Shown piece after piece: positions 26,371 through 35,408 of a stretch of DNA of 64,000 bases. Within the stretch, counting starts at the first letter, position 1. Each line of letters begins with the position of its first letter. Below the pieces are notes generated by a model. The model ran no database searches and was not told the origin of the DNA. It saw only the letters and a program-made list of their open reading frames with translations. The DNA lies in the NCBI GenBank assembly GCA_030591685.1, contig JAUVAX010000010.1, positions 1 through 64,000 on the forward strand, written 5' to 3'. The stretch comes from Pseudobdellovibrionaceae bacterium (GTDB lineage: Bacteria; Bdellovibrionota; Bdellovibrionia; Bdellovibrionales; UBA1609). A program made the position numbers and the translations under genes.

Positions 26371-27597
26371 TTCGACAAGGTCTAATAAATCGTCCGTTCT
26401 AGATCTATACATTTTTTCAGGTAAAATTTGAGTTGTAGGTACATCTATCCAAAAAGTAGAGCCAAATCCTGGTTTACTTTTTAGGCCTATAATGCCTCCC
26501 ATAGATTCAATGATACTTTTACTTATAGGTAGGCCCAGACCAGTGCCGTTATGGTGTTGAGATACTTTGTTTAAGGTTTCAAATTCATTAAATATTTTTA
26601 ATTTTTCGCTATCGTTTATTCCATGGCCTGTATCTTGAATAAAAACACGAATCCAACTAGGGCGGCTTTCTGCCCAAATAGTAACAGAGCCTTTTTCACG
26701 ATTATATTTTATGGCATTACTAAGGAGGTTTCTTAATACTTGTCTTAACCGAAGCCCATCAAAGTATGAGAGGAGCTCATTACTAGGAATTTTAAAATTA
26801 ACAGTTACTTGGTTTTGCTTTGCAAAACTTTTTGAGGTTTCTATTTCACCTTTTAAAAGTGTGGTGAGTGATAGATGTTCAATAAAATACTCCATTTTAC
26901 GAGCCTGAATTTTAGATAAATCCAGAATATCATTTATGAGTTCTAATAGATGATGCCCTTGTTCATGCAGTATGTTAATAAACTTTGTAAGTTCTTCATC
27001 GGTATCATAGAGTTTATTTTTTAATAAATCAGCAGTGGCGAACATGGCCGCAGCTGGAGTTCTTAATTCGTGTGTTGTTAGGGCTACAAAGCGATCTTTC
27101 GCTATGTCCAGTTGCTTTAACTTTTCATTTTGATTAACGAGCTCTTCGTAGGCTGATTTGATTTCAATTTGCTTTGCAATAACATCTTTTTGCAATTTAT
27201 TTTGTATGGTCGTATCTTGAAGCATTATTAAAAGGTGCTCTTCGTTTTTTAACAGGACTTTTCTGACGCCTACATTGGCGACAAACTGTGTTCCATTTTT
27301 TTTTTGAACTAAAATGCTTTGATAAAACCCCTCATGCAAGAGCAAATTAAAATTAAGGGGCGTAAAGCCCTTTTCTTTTGCTTTTTTTAAATTTATTTTA
27401 GGGAACAAATCATTGATGCTCAATTGGGATAGGTCTTCAATGGGAGAGGTATCATCTGCGTTCATGCTAATGCCAAGAAGTTGTAGGGACAGTTTATTGG
27501 CATAATTACAGTAGTAGTCCGCAGTATTGAAACTTATAAAGCCCATGATGGCATCGTTGACCATGACTTCAAACATTTTGAGGTTTTTATTGCTCAT
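26365..27597 (-). CDS. PAS-type sensor histidine kinase
   Basis: The start is placed at ATG 27597 (MSNKNLKMFEVMV), overlapping the HDOD gene end by 11 bases; the track start lies deep inside that gene. 410 residues, cytoplasmic. Residues 5-135 look like a PAS sensor domain, then a coiled-coil (to about 165), the HisKA box 'TTHELRTP' with His176, and the HATPase domain with N box 'LRNLLSNAIKYN', G1 'DTGHGI' and G2 'GTGLGLPIS'. No transmembrane helix, so it senses an internal signal. Third gene of a response-regulator/HDOD/kinase operon, probably the cognate kinase of the regulator. Confidence 0.9.
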   Translation of the reverse strand: MSNKNLKMFEVMVNDAIMGFISFNTADYYCNYANKLSLQLLGISMNADDTSPIEDLSQLSINDLFPKINLKKAKEKGFTPLNFNLLLHEGFYQSILVQKKNGTQFVANVGVRKVLLKNEEHLLIMLQDTTIQNKLQKDVIAKQIEIKSAYEELVNQNEKLKQLDIAKDRFVALTTHELRTPAAAMFATADLLKNKLYDTDEELTKFINILHEQGHHLLELINDILDLSKIQARKMEYFIEHLSLTTLLKGEIETSKSFAKQNQVTVNFKIPSNELLSYFDGLRLRQVLRNLLSNAIKYNREKGSVTIWAESRPSWIRVFIQDTGHGINDSEKLKIFNEFETLNKVSQHHNGTGLGLPISKSIIESMGGIIGLKSKPGFGSTFWIDVPTTQILPEKMYRSRTDDLLDLVES

Positions 27598-28489
27598 CGT
27601 CTTTACCTGCAATAAGGCGAATGAAACCTTCGCCGCGTATGAGAGCATGATTTATTTTTAACGCTAGCGCTGTAAAGCCAGAGTCAGGGTCTATAGTGAG
27701 CCTTTCAAAAATTTTTTTAGGGGCATTGAGAACTTTTTTATAACCAGAGTTTCCAAAGTCTAAGGCATGGATAAAGGTATTAGCAAGAGTAACGATGTCT
27801 ACGGTTTGATTGAGCTCAGCACTGAGCCCAGATCTTAATTTTGGGTCATATTGATGATGATACTTAATGGCCGCTTGTAAGTGAGGGGGCAGTTGCCAGT
27901 TAATGGCTAACAAGTTACCAATAGTTGTATGCATTGGCGTGTTGAGCTCCTTTTCGGAGGCGAGATAGGTTATGTTTTTCTCTCTTGCATTGCTTGATAT
28001 TTTATCGACGCCCTCAGGGTCAATTGTGTAGTGGGCGACCTTCCCCATGTCGTGTACAAGGCCGCTTGTAAACATATCAGACGGCAGGGGGTGGTGAGTA
28101 AAGTTCGCTATTGTCTCGGCGGCAATCCCGACTCCAATACTGTGTTTCCAAAATACTTTGACGTTAAATGAGCTGCTTCCGGATACGCTGAGTGTGTCTA
28201 AAATAGAGGTAGATAGTACAAGCTGGTTAACAGTATCAAACCCCAAATTACTAATCGCTCGATCAAGGGAACTCACTCCGCCAGGTATGGCATAATAGGC
28301 GGAGTTTGCGAGTTTAAGTACTTTAGTTGTTAAGCTTAAATCATTAGACATAAGTACTTCTACTTCTGAGGTAGAGCTCATGGGGTTATTAATGACCTGA
28401 CTTAATTCATAAATAATTGAGGGCAACGTGGGGAGCTCATCTAGCTTTTCTGTAATTTGCTCCATGGATATTATTTTTGCATCACTCAT
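27587..28489 (-). CDS. HDOD-domain signalling protein
   Basis: 300 residues. The HDOD domain covers about residues 10-210: 'LPTLPSIIYELSQVINNP', 'LTTKVLKLANSAYYA', 'SLDRAISNLGFDTVNQLVL' and 'TSGLVHDMGKVAHY'. HDOD proteins are found in bacterial signalling pathways (c-di-GMP, chemotaxis, stress) and mostly lack phosphohydrolase activity. This one retains His-Asp in 'VHDMGKV' and later histidines ('KYHHQY'), so hydrolysis is not ruled out. It lies nine bases after the response regulator gene and overlaps the kinase gene, implying a single pathway. Confidence 0.9.
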   Translation of the reverse strand: MSDAKIISMEQITEKLDELPTLPSIIYELSQVINNPMSSTSEVEVLMSNDLSLTTKVLKLANSAYYAIPGGVSSLDRAISNLGFDTVNQLVLSTSILDTLSVSGSSSFNVKVFWKHSIGVGIAAETIANFTHHPLPSDMFTSGLVHDMGKVAHYTIDPEGVDKISSNAREKNITYLASEKELNTPMHTTIGNLLAINWQLPPHLQAAIKYHHQYDPKLRSGLSAELNQTVDIVTLANTFIHALDFGNSGYKKVLNAPKKIFERLTIDPDSGFTALALKINHALIRGEGFIRLIAGKDDEQ

Positions 28490-28498
28490 AGTTTAATC

Positions 28499-28915
28499 TC
28501 AATTTTTAAGTATTTTGTTATTTAGTTTTCTCGGGAAAATTTCTTTTAATTTATTTGAAACATTATCAAAAGTTACGGGCTTTAAAAGATAACCGGTCAC
28601 GTTGAGTTCTTTTGCCTCAAGTATGTATTCTCTTTCGGCTACAGCGGAAATGCATAAAAAGGGTAGTTTTTTAAACGGCTCAGTACTTCTAACAAGCTTT
28701 AGTAGCTGAAGACCATCCATTCTAGGCATCATAATGTCTGAGATAACTGCGACTAGGTTTTTTTGATCCTTTGATTGCATAAAATCCCAAGCCTCTTGGC
28801 CGTCTTTAAATGAGTTGACCTCAAACCCAAGCCTTATAAGTAAGTGAACTAAAATATTTCTATTAGGGGCGGAATCTTCAGCGACTACAATGCGGTCTTT
28901 TGGTGGGATACCCAT
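28499..28915 (-). CDS. single-domain response regulator (CheY-like)
   Basis: I chose ATG 28915 (MGIPPKDRIVV), preceded by GAGGAG; the track's longer N-terminus has no SD. 138 residues, a stand-alone receiver domain. The acidic pair is Glu13/Asp14 ('VVAEDSAPNRN'), phospho-acceptor Asp60 ('VISDIMMPRMDG'), switch Ser90 and Lys112 ('YLLKPVT'). There is no output domain, so it acts through protein contact, likely on the adjacent HDOD protein or on a kinase. First gene of the leftward signalling operon; no terminator separates it from the HDOD gene. Confidence 0.92.
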   Translation of the reverse strand: MGIPPKDRIVVAEDSAPNRNILVHLLIRLGFEVNSFKDGQEAWDFMQSKDQKNLVAVISDIMMPRMDGLQLLKLVRSTEPFKKLPFLCISAVAEREYILEAKELNVTGYLLKPVTFDNVSNKLKEIFPRKLNNKILKN

Positions 28916-29198
28916 AAAAAATGACTCCTCTTTTTGTATACTATATATCGGTATAAAAACATTTTTTTTAAAACGAATCATCACGCGTAACATAATATTT
29001 TATTGAGATGACTCCTTACAAAGGTCAATGGTAGCGCGTACTAGAGCGGATATAAAAGAGAGCCAGAAAAAGTATTTTTAAGCTCATTTTAAAGGGATGC
29101 TTTAAGCGTAAAGCTTTTTACTGCACTTAAGTGACTCGACTTAAATATTAAAAAGTTAGGGTCAGCCGACGAAGCGGGTGAACTGCCAATAAGAGCGC

Positions 29199-29684
29199 TT
29201 AACCTTTAAGGTCTTTGTTCATAAGATGTACTTTTTGTTTTTGTTTCTCGCGAAATTTTAAAAGCTGGGTTTCTAATTGAGAATCTACAAGTGCGAGTAT
29301 TCTTATCGCTAAAAGTCCAGCGTTATATGAGTTGTCAACGGCCATAGTCGCAACAGGGACACCCTTAGGCATTTGTACAATAGAAAGGAGGGCATCAACA
29401 CCCTCTAAAGAAGTCACATTTACCGGAACTCCGATAACAGGAAGGGTTGTTAATGAGGCCACCATGCCTGGTAGGTGAGCCGCGCCCCCAGCACCGGCTA
29501 TAATTACAGAGTATCCATTAGCTTTGGCCTTAAGGGCAAAGTCCATCATTTCCTCTGGGGTCCTGTGTGCTGAAACGACGTGTAAATCATAGCTTACGCC
29601 AAACTCTTCGAGAGCCTTCGAGGCATCGGCCATAACTGTTTTATCTGAGGTGCTCCCCATAATTATTGCGACCTTATGATTCAT
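29199..29684 (-). CDS. purE: N5-carboxyaminoimidazole ribonucleotide mutase
   Basis: 161 residues, class I PurE. It moves the carboxyl group of N5-CAIR to give CAIR in purine synthesis. Active-site blocks '[11 protein letters not shown]', '[10 protein letters not shown]' (catalytic His) and '[11 protein letters not shown]' are present. It overlaps purK by four bases (ATGA), so the two subunits of the carboxylation step are coupled. It is the last gene of the leftward permease-glutaredoxin-purK-purE run. No clear terminator is seen downstream. Confidence 0.96.
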   Translation of the reverse strand: MNHKVAIIMGSTSDKTVMADASKALEEFGVSYDLHVVSAHRTPEEMMDFALKAKANGYSVIIAGAGGAAHLPGMVASLTTLPVIGVPVNVTSLEGVDALLSIVQMPKGVPVATMAVDNSYNAGLLAIRILALVDSQLETQLLKFREKQKQKVHLMNKDLKG

Positions 29685-30802
29685 ATTTTAAAATCTCCCC
29701 GAGCCTTTTTAAGGCGGTTTAAGGCTTTGTCGGCAGAAGAGTCCGTCGTGCTTAAGTGCCCCATCTTACGTCCAGGTTTATGCTCTGACTTTCCATACCA
29801 ATGAAGGTTTACATTTTTAAGGAGCGGGAGGTGTATTCTTTTAGGGGCCACTGAAATCAAATTATACATAGCAAAACCAGAGCTTAAAATTTTTGGACGA
29901 GTGAGGGGTTGATTTAAAATAGCTTTAATATGCAACTCAAACTGGTCTTCACTCAGCGCATTCATGCTATAGTGAGCCGAGTTATGCACCCGCGGAGCCA
30001 GCTCGTTGATTAAAAGCCCGGCTTTAGTTTCAAAGAGTTCAAAGGCTAAAAGCCCCTGATAATTAATGTTGTTCATAAATTTTTTAATTTTTAACTTCAA
30101 AGAGGTCAGCTTGTCAGTAGCCACTGGGCCCTTCACCCAAAGGCACTTTGCGTTTTCTTGGTGGGACTGAACAAGAGGTAAAAAAGCAAACTCACCCCTT
30201 TTGTTTCTACAGACAGAAAGGGCCAACTCTCTTTTAAAAGGGATAAAGGCTTCTGCAATAAACCCATAAGGGTTATTATTGAGGGTGTTCTTAAGTTTAT
30301 TTAAGTCAATTTTGCTTTTAATAATAAAGGTTCCGTAGCCATCGTACCCAAAATGTCGTTGTTTGATAACCATTTGGGAATTAAAATTTTTAAAAGCATC
30401 AAGGGCCTGCGCGAAGTTTGAAACAGAAAGGTAAGAGGCCGAAGGGAGTTTGTTTTTTAAAAGTAATTCTTTTTGTGTTTTTCGGTCTTGGATAAGGCTC
30501 ATTACCCTCACTGATGGCAGTATTGTTGTTTTTGATTTTTTTTGTGCTTCTTTTAAAATATTAGAATTTAAAAACTCACTTTCAAAAGTAGCTATGTCGA
30601 CAAGTTTTAAAAACTTTAGAAGGTCTGAGCGTTTATAGAGATCCCCTTTGTGCCAATGTTGTACCACTTGGGCTGCGGGGTCATGACTTGAGGGGCTGAG
30701 TACATAGGGGATAATCCCCATTTGATGGCATTTCAAGGCGAGCATGCGAGCCAGTTGACCACCACCTAAAAAACCAATTTTAGTTATTTTTTGTACGGCC
30801 AT
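29681..30802 (-). CDS. purK: 5-(carboxyamino)imidazole ribonucleotide synthase
   Basis: A 373-residue ATP-grasp enzyme that uses ATP and bicarbonate to make N5-CAIR from AIR, the substrate for PurE. The N-terminal '[20 protein letters not shown]', the central '[17 protein letters not shown]' and '[18 protein letters not shown]', and the '[15 protein letters not shown]' block are characteristic. It lies three bases after the glutaredoxin gene and overlaps purE. The C-terminal part is rich in Lys/Arg, slightly longer than in E. coli. Confidence 0.95.
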   Translation of the reverse strand: MAVQKITKIGFLGGGQLARMLALKCHQMGIIPYVLSPSSHDPAAQVVQHWHKGDLYKRSDLLKFLKLVDIATFESEFLNSNILKEAQKKSKTTILPSVRVMSLIQDRKTQKELLLKNKLPSASYLSVSNFAQALDAFKNFNSQMVIKQRHFGYDGYGTFIIKSKIDLNKLKNTLNNNPYGFIAEAFIPFKRELALSVCRNKRGEFAFLPLVQSHQENAKCLWVKGPVATDKLTSLKLKIKKFMNNINYQGLLAFELFETKAGLLINELAPRVHNSAHYSMNALSEDQFELHIKAILNQPLTRPKILSSGFAMYNLISVAPKRIHLPLLKNVNLHWYGKSEHKPGRKMGHLSTTDSSADKALNRLKKARGDFKI

Positions 30803-30805
30803 TTT

Positions 30806-31069
30806 TTAACCTTGCTCGTTGTTAATTAGAGCATCAAGCTCGCCACTACTATTCAGTTGTGCAAGTTCAGTGTACCCGCCGATAAATTTACTACCGATAA
30901 ATATTTGTGGCACGGTGTAATGTTTTGTTGTGCTTTTTAACTCTTGAAGCTCTTTTGGTTTATTGTCGAGAATAATAGTTTCAGCTAAAATATTTTTTTG
31001 CTTTAATAGATCCAGAGCGCTAATGCAAAAAGGGCAATGGGTCCAAATGTAAATTTTAACTTTACCCAT
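30806..31069 (-). CDS. glutaredoxin
   Basis: 87 residues, a class I (dithiol) glutaredoxin with active site 'CPFC' (Cys12/Cys15), the cis-proline block 'TVPQIFIG' and the glutathione-binding 'GGYTEL'. It reduces protein disulfides using glutathione. It resembles GrxC in length. Its gene lies between the permease (14-base gap) and purK (three-base gap), so it is probably co-transcribed with purine genes, although a functional tie is not evident. Confidence 0.92.
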   Translation of the reverse strand: MGKVKIYIWTHCPFCISALDLLKQKNILAETIILDNKPKELQELKSTTKHYTVPQIFIGSKFIGGYTELAQLNSSGELDALINNEQG

Positions 31070-31083
31070 GTGAGGGCTCCTTT

Positions 31084-32913
31084 TTAAACGGGGACCGTTA
31101 TAACGTTAACCTCAAGTTCGTCTTCAATTTCGAGAGCTCGCTCTTTTGCTGCAGTGGCATTTCGCCCTGTCCCGAATAAAATATGTTGGTAATCAATAGA
31201 TTTCTTTAGTGTTTGTAAACCTTCAGAGAGACTTCCGGGTAAAATTTTAACAGTTAAAATAAAATCCTGACTGTACGTAGGCGCAATCTGCTGTGAGACC
31301 ACTCGCTGAAGCAACTCGTAGAAAAACCCTTTAGGGTCTTTGTTCTCTTCGGCATGAAAGACAATAAGTTCAAAGGGCTCTTTTGAATTTTTTAAAATAT
31401 ACTTTAAGCTTGAATTAATAAGCCTTCGAGCCCCATTACCACCGGCAGCTAAGACATACTTAGGTAAATCATTAGGTAACTCAGAGCTGGAGGAGTACTT
31501 ACCAATGCCAAGCCTTAAATCATTACGACTCTCAAGGCGGCTCTCTAAAACACCCCACCTAAAGTAAGCCATTAATAAAATTGTGCCTGAGAGTAAGGTG
31601 ATTAACATTAATAAGACTTCGTCTTTTGCATGACTTAAAATCACAAGTGTGCTGAATCCTAAAACAATACCAGAAATTAATGGAACAACCGGGATAACAA
31701 AGTTCTTAATCTTAAATACTTTTTTAGTTAAAAACTCCGAGGGGAGGTCTCGCCGCATGGGGCGGTTTCGCATAAGCACCACCCCGACACAAAAACTCAC
31801 CATAACTCCTAAAAAGGCAATTTCATAAACTTTGGCTGCGATTTCGACTTCTCCGGCAACAAGTGCTGACATGGTCATCGCAATAAACATAAAAGGGATG
31901 GCGATAAACGGGTACCCCTGTAAACTAGGGAACTTATGTGCAAGCCTATAGAGCAGAGTCTGCGGTAAGTTCCCCTGTTTGGCCATTGTGGTGGCCAGTC
32001 CAATAAAGCCCACAAAAGCCGTGTTTGTGGCCGCAAATAAAGTAAGGGTGGCATCAATAACAATAAGTGTGCGTAAAGAGGTGCCTCCAAGTAGGTAAGA
32101 GAGCTCCGAGAGGAGAGTTTCAGTATGCGCCTCCACAGTAGATTGAGGGAGTAGTATTAAACATAAGAAAGAAATAGCCGGAGCCGTAATAGAGACTAAA
32201 ATAACAACAGTCTTATAAAGTTTTTTTACGGTGTGTAGGGTTGGGGTTTCCAGTTCTTCAACGATTTGCGCGGCCGACTCAAACCCAGTAATACCTAAAA
32301 AGGCAGCAGCAAATCCGTACATCAACATGGCGAGAGTAAGCTCACCGTTGGGTTTAATATTATTCAACTTTGAAAAATCAAGGTCACCAAAATTAATAAG
32401 TAGGTATAAAAAACCCCATATGGCGATAATAATTAAAAAAGCAAAATGTATGGCAGCAATAACAGTTACAATTTTAGCAGGCTCTCTAATGCCTTTGGTG
32501 TTTAAAAGTCCAAATAAAATAATGGGTATAAAAGAGCCAAAAACAATAAATGTCGTCGAGGAGGCCCCTTCAAATAGCGACCCCAGGTAGTAGGCGCCGG
32601 ATAAAGAGCTCACCGCCGCTGTGGCCAGATAGGACACAAAAGTAAGAGCTCCTGCCATAACAGCTGCGCGACGACCAAAGCTTCTTAAGATCATAGAGTA
32701 AGCGCCGCCGTTAAAGGGGCTCAGCGCTAAGCCCTCTTCGTAGGTCATTTTAAACAACCACATCATTAAGCATGTTGTCAGAACAAATACAGGGGCCAAG
32801 TACCCAACGATGGGGTACAGAATGCCTGTGCCATAAAAAACAGAAGTTCCAATGTCGGCACCGACAATACCTGCCGCAATGACCCAGCTCAGTTGGTGTT
32901 TGTTCGCACTCAA
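31084..32913 (-). CDS. APC-superfamily amino acid permease with C-terminal USP-like domain
   Basis: The track begins at a GTG at 32958, but TTG at 32913 (LSANKHQLSWV) has AAGGAG eight bases upstream, so I start there: 609 residues. Twelve or more transmembrane helices carry APC motifs 'GIVGADIGTSVFYGTG' and 'GFAAAFLGITGFESAAQIVEE'. After about residue 485 comes a cytosolic alpha/beta domain with 'YVLAAGGNGARRLINSSLKY' and 'FGTGRNATAAKERA', like universal-stress-protein nucleotide-binding domains. The substrate is unknown, probably an amino acid. It leads the run with glutaredoxin, purK and purE. Confidence 0.85.
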   Translation of the reverse strand: MSANKHQLSWVIAAGIVGADIGTSVFYGTGILYPIVGYLAPVFVLTTCLMMWLFKMTYEEGLALSPFNGGAYSMILRSFGRRAAVMAGALTFVSYLATAAVSSLSGAYYLGSLFEGASSTTFIVFGSFIPIILFGLLNTKGIREPAKIVTVIAAIHFAFLIIIAIWGFLYLLINFGDLDFSKLNNIKPNGELTLAMLMYGFAAAFLGITGFESAAQIVEELETPTLHTVKKLYKTVVILVSITAPAISFLCLILLPQSTVEAHTETLLSELSYLLGGTSLRTLIVIDATLTLFAATNTAFVGFIGLATTMAKQGNLPQTLLYRLAHKFPSLQGYPFIAIPFMFIAMTMSALVAGEVEIAAKVYEIAFLGVMVSFCVGVVLMRNRPMRRDLPSEFLTKKVFKIKNFVIPVVPLISGIVLGFSTLVILSHAKDEVLLMLITLLSGTILLMAYFRWGVLESRLESRNDLRLGIGKYSSSSELPNDLPKYVLAAGGNGARRLINSSLKYILKNSKEPFELIVFHAEENKDPKGFFYELLQRVVSQQIAPTYSQDFILTVKILPGSLSEGLQTLKKSIDYQHILFGTGRNATAAKERALEIEDELEVNVITVPV

Positions 32914-33048
32914 GTTAGTGGCTCCTTTATGATTTTTATAAGTATCAAAAAATGCCACATAAATGTCTATAATTACATAAATAAATTATTTATTAACGCA
33001 AGAATAAATATTTACAAAGGCCCCTCCTGCCTAAATAATACACAAGCT

Positions 33049-33732
33049 ATGAACTTAAGCTGCCCTCTGTGTGCTGATGAATTTTGTGAGAGTTTTTTCG
33101 TTAAAAATGACCCCCCATTTTTAAGTCAAAAGGTGTTGAGGTATTACAATTGTAAAAACTGCCACCTTGTTTTTCAAGATACAAACTCAAGACTTACCCT
33201 TTTAGAGGAAAAGGCACGTTATGAGACCCATAATAATGACCCCGCAGACACAAGGTACTTAAATTATTTAAATCCCACCTGGAACCTGGGCTTAAGAGCT
33301 ACTTTGGCCCATTATAAAAAAAATGAAATTAAAGTTTTAGATTATGGGTGCGGGGCGGGGCGACCGTTAGAGGTTTTTTGTAAAAAGGAGGGTGTATATG
33401 GGGCGCATTATGACCCCATCTACTCCCCGCAAGCCTCTATCTTTAAAGCCAAGTATTCACTTATATTTTGTATTGAGACCTGTGAGCATTTTTATGAGCC
33501 TTTAATAGAGTTTAAAAAACTAGCTGAGTTAATGTTGGATGGCGGGATGCTTGTGATAAGAACAGGCGTGCTCTCAGGTTTAGAGATGTTCCCTGATTGG
33601 TGGTACCATAGAGACCCAACACATGTTTGTTTTTTTCAAAAAGAAACCTTTGAGTACTTAGCCGATCATTTAAATTTAACATTAGAATTCCCAGAAAAAA
33701 ACACCGTTATATTTAGAAAAACAAAGGTTTAG
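33049..33732 (+). CDS. zinc-ribbon class I SAM methyltransferase
   Basis: I start at ATG 33049 (MNLSCPLCADEF); the longer track N-terminus overlaps the divergent permease start and looks non-coding. 227 residues. The N-terminal Cys pairs 'CPLC' and 'CKNC' form a likely zinc ribbon. The methyltransferase motif I is 'VLDYGCGAGRPLE' and motif IV-like 'LIFCIETCEHFYEP'. This Methyltransf_23-like layout is common in enzymes acting on sugars or small metabolites. The substrate is unknown. It is transcribed divergently from the permease and convergently to the DusC-like gene. Confidence 0.82.
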   Translation: MNLSCPLCADEFCESFFVKNDPPFLSQKVLRYYNCKNCHLVFQDTNSRLTLLEEKARYETHNNDPADTRYLNYLNPTWNLGLRATLAHYKKNEIKVLDYGCGAGRPLEVFCKKEGVYGAHYDPIYSPQASIFKAKYSLIFCIETCEHFYEPLIEFKKLAELMLDGGMLVIRTGVLSGLEMFPDWWYHRDPTHVCFFQKETFEYLADHLNLTLEFPEKNTVIFRKTKV

Positions 33733-33762
33733 TTCAGATGACCTTATGTTTTACTCAATACA

Positions 33763-33789
33763 AACGATCATAGGTATCGTTATTTTTTA
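33763..33789 (+). terminator. weak terminator-like hairpin after methyltransferase gene
   Basis: aacgat / atcgtt form six pairs around a 7-base loop, followed by a T-rich tail. It overlaps the stop codon of the convergent DusC-like gene. The short stem makes it only a possible terminator. Confidence 0.35.
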
Positions 33790-34721
33790 AAGTGATTGTT
33801 GAGGTCTTTTAGGTCTTTAATGGTTTTAATAGTTTCAAAGTCGGCATGGGCCAGTTTATAGTTTCGGGATAAAAATTTAACCCACTGCTTTGTTCGTCGA
33901 AGGGCATAGGACGGGTTGACGAGTTCTTCGCTGAGATCAATAAATTTTGGTATAATATTAGTCCTAAATTCGCCCCACGAGGCGGCGGGGCTTAATGTTA
34001 AGTTGGCTTTGATAGCTTGAGCTAAAAAGGGGTTCGCGTAGGCCCCCCGGCCCAGGGCTACATCTGTGCAGAGGCTTTCTTTGACACATTTGTGGTAGTC
34101 GCTAGTATCCCAAATATCTCCGTTTGCAACTATGGGCAGAGGTGAAATGATGGATTTTATTTTAGCAATATAATGCCAATGAGCGGGGGGGGCGTACCCC
34201 TCAGCCTTTGTGCGGGCGTGGACAGTGACAGATGTGGGTGCGGCCTCTTTTAAACAATGAGCAATTTCATGAACTAATGATTTGTCGTCAAACCCTAGAC
34301 GTATTTTGGCCGTCACGGGGACGGCATTGCTTGTAGCCTTTTTTACTTGAGTGATAATATCAAAAAGTCTTGATGGTTGTTTTAAAATTGCGGCCCCGCC
34401 ATCGTGTCGATTGACAGTTTTTGCCGGGCAGCCAAAGTTCAGATCAATGCCCGGTGCGCCCAATTGAACGGCAAGACTTGCATTTTCACTTAAGGGGCCC
34501 GGTTGGCCACCCAGGAGCTGCACGTATACAGGGGTGCCATATTTAGTAAGCCCATTGTTTTTGAGTTCAGGGCAGTATTTGTAAAAAACCTTGGGAGGAT
34601 TGAGTTTGTCGGTGACCCTAATAAATTCGGTGCACATTTGATCAAAGCCGCCAATTTTTGAAAAAAGCTCTCTGATAACTGGGTCAACAACGCCTTCCAT
34701 AGGGGCTAAGAGGATTTTCAT
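33780..34721 (-). CDS. dusC: tRNA-dihydrouridine synthase (DusC-like)
   Basis: A 313-residue flavoenzyme that reduces uridine to dihydrouridine in tRNA D-loops. The TIM barrel starts 'KILLAPMEGVVDP'. 'DLNFGCPAKTVNRHDGGAAIL' carries the catalytic Cys; 'VTAKIRLGFDD', 'TVHARTKAEGY' and 'VANGDIWD' are the FMN-binding strands. The subtype blocks 'GCPAKTVNRHDGGA' resemble DusC (U16) more than DusA or DusB, but this was judged by eye. The start overlaps the EVE-domain gene by four bases (ATGA). Confidence 0.9.
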   Translation of the reverse strand: MKILLAPMEGVVDPVIRELFSKIGGFDQMCTEFIRVTDKLNPPKVFYKYCPELKNNGLTKYGTPVYVQLLGGQPGPLSENASLAVQLGAPGIDLNFGCPAKTVNRHDGGAAILKQPSRLFDIITQVKKATSNAVPVTAKIRLGFDDKSLVHEIAHCLKEAAPTSVTVHARTKAEGYAPPAHWHYIAKIKSIISPLPIVANGDIWDTSDYHKCVKESLCTDVALGRGAYANPFLAQAIKANLTLSPAASWGEFRTNIIPKFIDLSEELVNPSYALRRTKQWVKFLSRNYKLAHADFETIKTIKDLKDLNNHFKK

Positions 34722-35197
34722 TTTTTTACTAAATCTTTTTCAGCGAGTTTACATATGTATGTATATTGAGCCAAGGTGACTGGCTGTATAGAGAGTCGCA
34801 CGCCCGGTTTAATTAATACCATATCACTGAGCTTTTTGTCAGCCTTTAGGGTTTCAAGGGGCAGTAAATGTTTGAATTTTTTTTTATACTTAACCTCAAC
34901 ACAGTTCCACCTAGGATTTTCAGTTGTGGATTTAGGGTCATAATATTTTGAAGTTTTAATAAACTGTGTTGGATCTGGTTGAGCGAGCTGACTCACTATA
35001 GCCAGCCCGGCTACCCCTGGAGGTTTCGCATTAGAGTGATAAAACAGCACATGGTCGCCTACTTTCATGTTTTTCATCATAAAATTGCGAGCTTGGTAGT
35101 TTCTAATGCCATCCCAGAGGGTTGTATTGAGCTTTTTTAAGTCATCAATAGAAAAGGCCTCGGGCTCAGACTTCATTAGCCAATATTTTTTGCTCAT
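34718..35197 (-). CDS. EVE-domain protein
   Basis: 159 residues. 'YWLMKSEPEAFSIDDL', 'LWDGIRNYQARNFM' and 'VLFYHSNAKPPGVAGLA' are hallmark EVE/PUA-like motifs (as in human THYN1). EVE domains bind modified bases in DNA or RNA; bacterial stand-alone members have no settled role. It is translationally coupled (ATGA) to the dihydrouridine synthase gene, hinting at work on tRNA or RNA modification, which is inference. The ATG has AGGAG upstream. Confidence 0.9.
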   Translation of the reverse strand: MSKKYWLMKSEPEAFSIDDLKKLNTTLWDGIRNYQARNFMMKNMKVGDHVLFYHSNAKPPGVAGLAIVSQLAQPDPTQFIKTSKYYDPKSTTENPRWNCVEVKYKKKFKHLLPLETLKADKKLSDMVLIKPGVRLSIQPVTLAQYTYICKLAEKDLVKK

Positions 35198-35408
35198 GTA
35201 AAATAACTCCTTTAAGGGCCGTATAGAAGATACATAAATAAATAATTACTGCTTCGCAATAAAGAACGTCATTTTTATAGTTTTTTTAAAGGCTTTAAGG
35301 GAGATCATAGGTATTTACTAAGATGCAGCTCGTAAACAGAGTAATGAACTTAATAATTCTCTTAATGTGGGGTATTTATAAAAATCAACTCTAATCGAGG
35401 TCAATAGT

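Noticed and set aside
29099-29119. Small hairpin gcttta/taaagc with T5 on the plus strand
   Set aside because: No plus-strand gene precedes it; the flanking genes run leftward, so it is not a credible terminator.
34190-34200. G8 run in the DusC-like gene as a second phase-variable tract
   Set aside because: The reading frame is intact through it (GYAPPAHW) and such G/C runs occur in several normal genes here.
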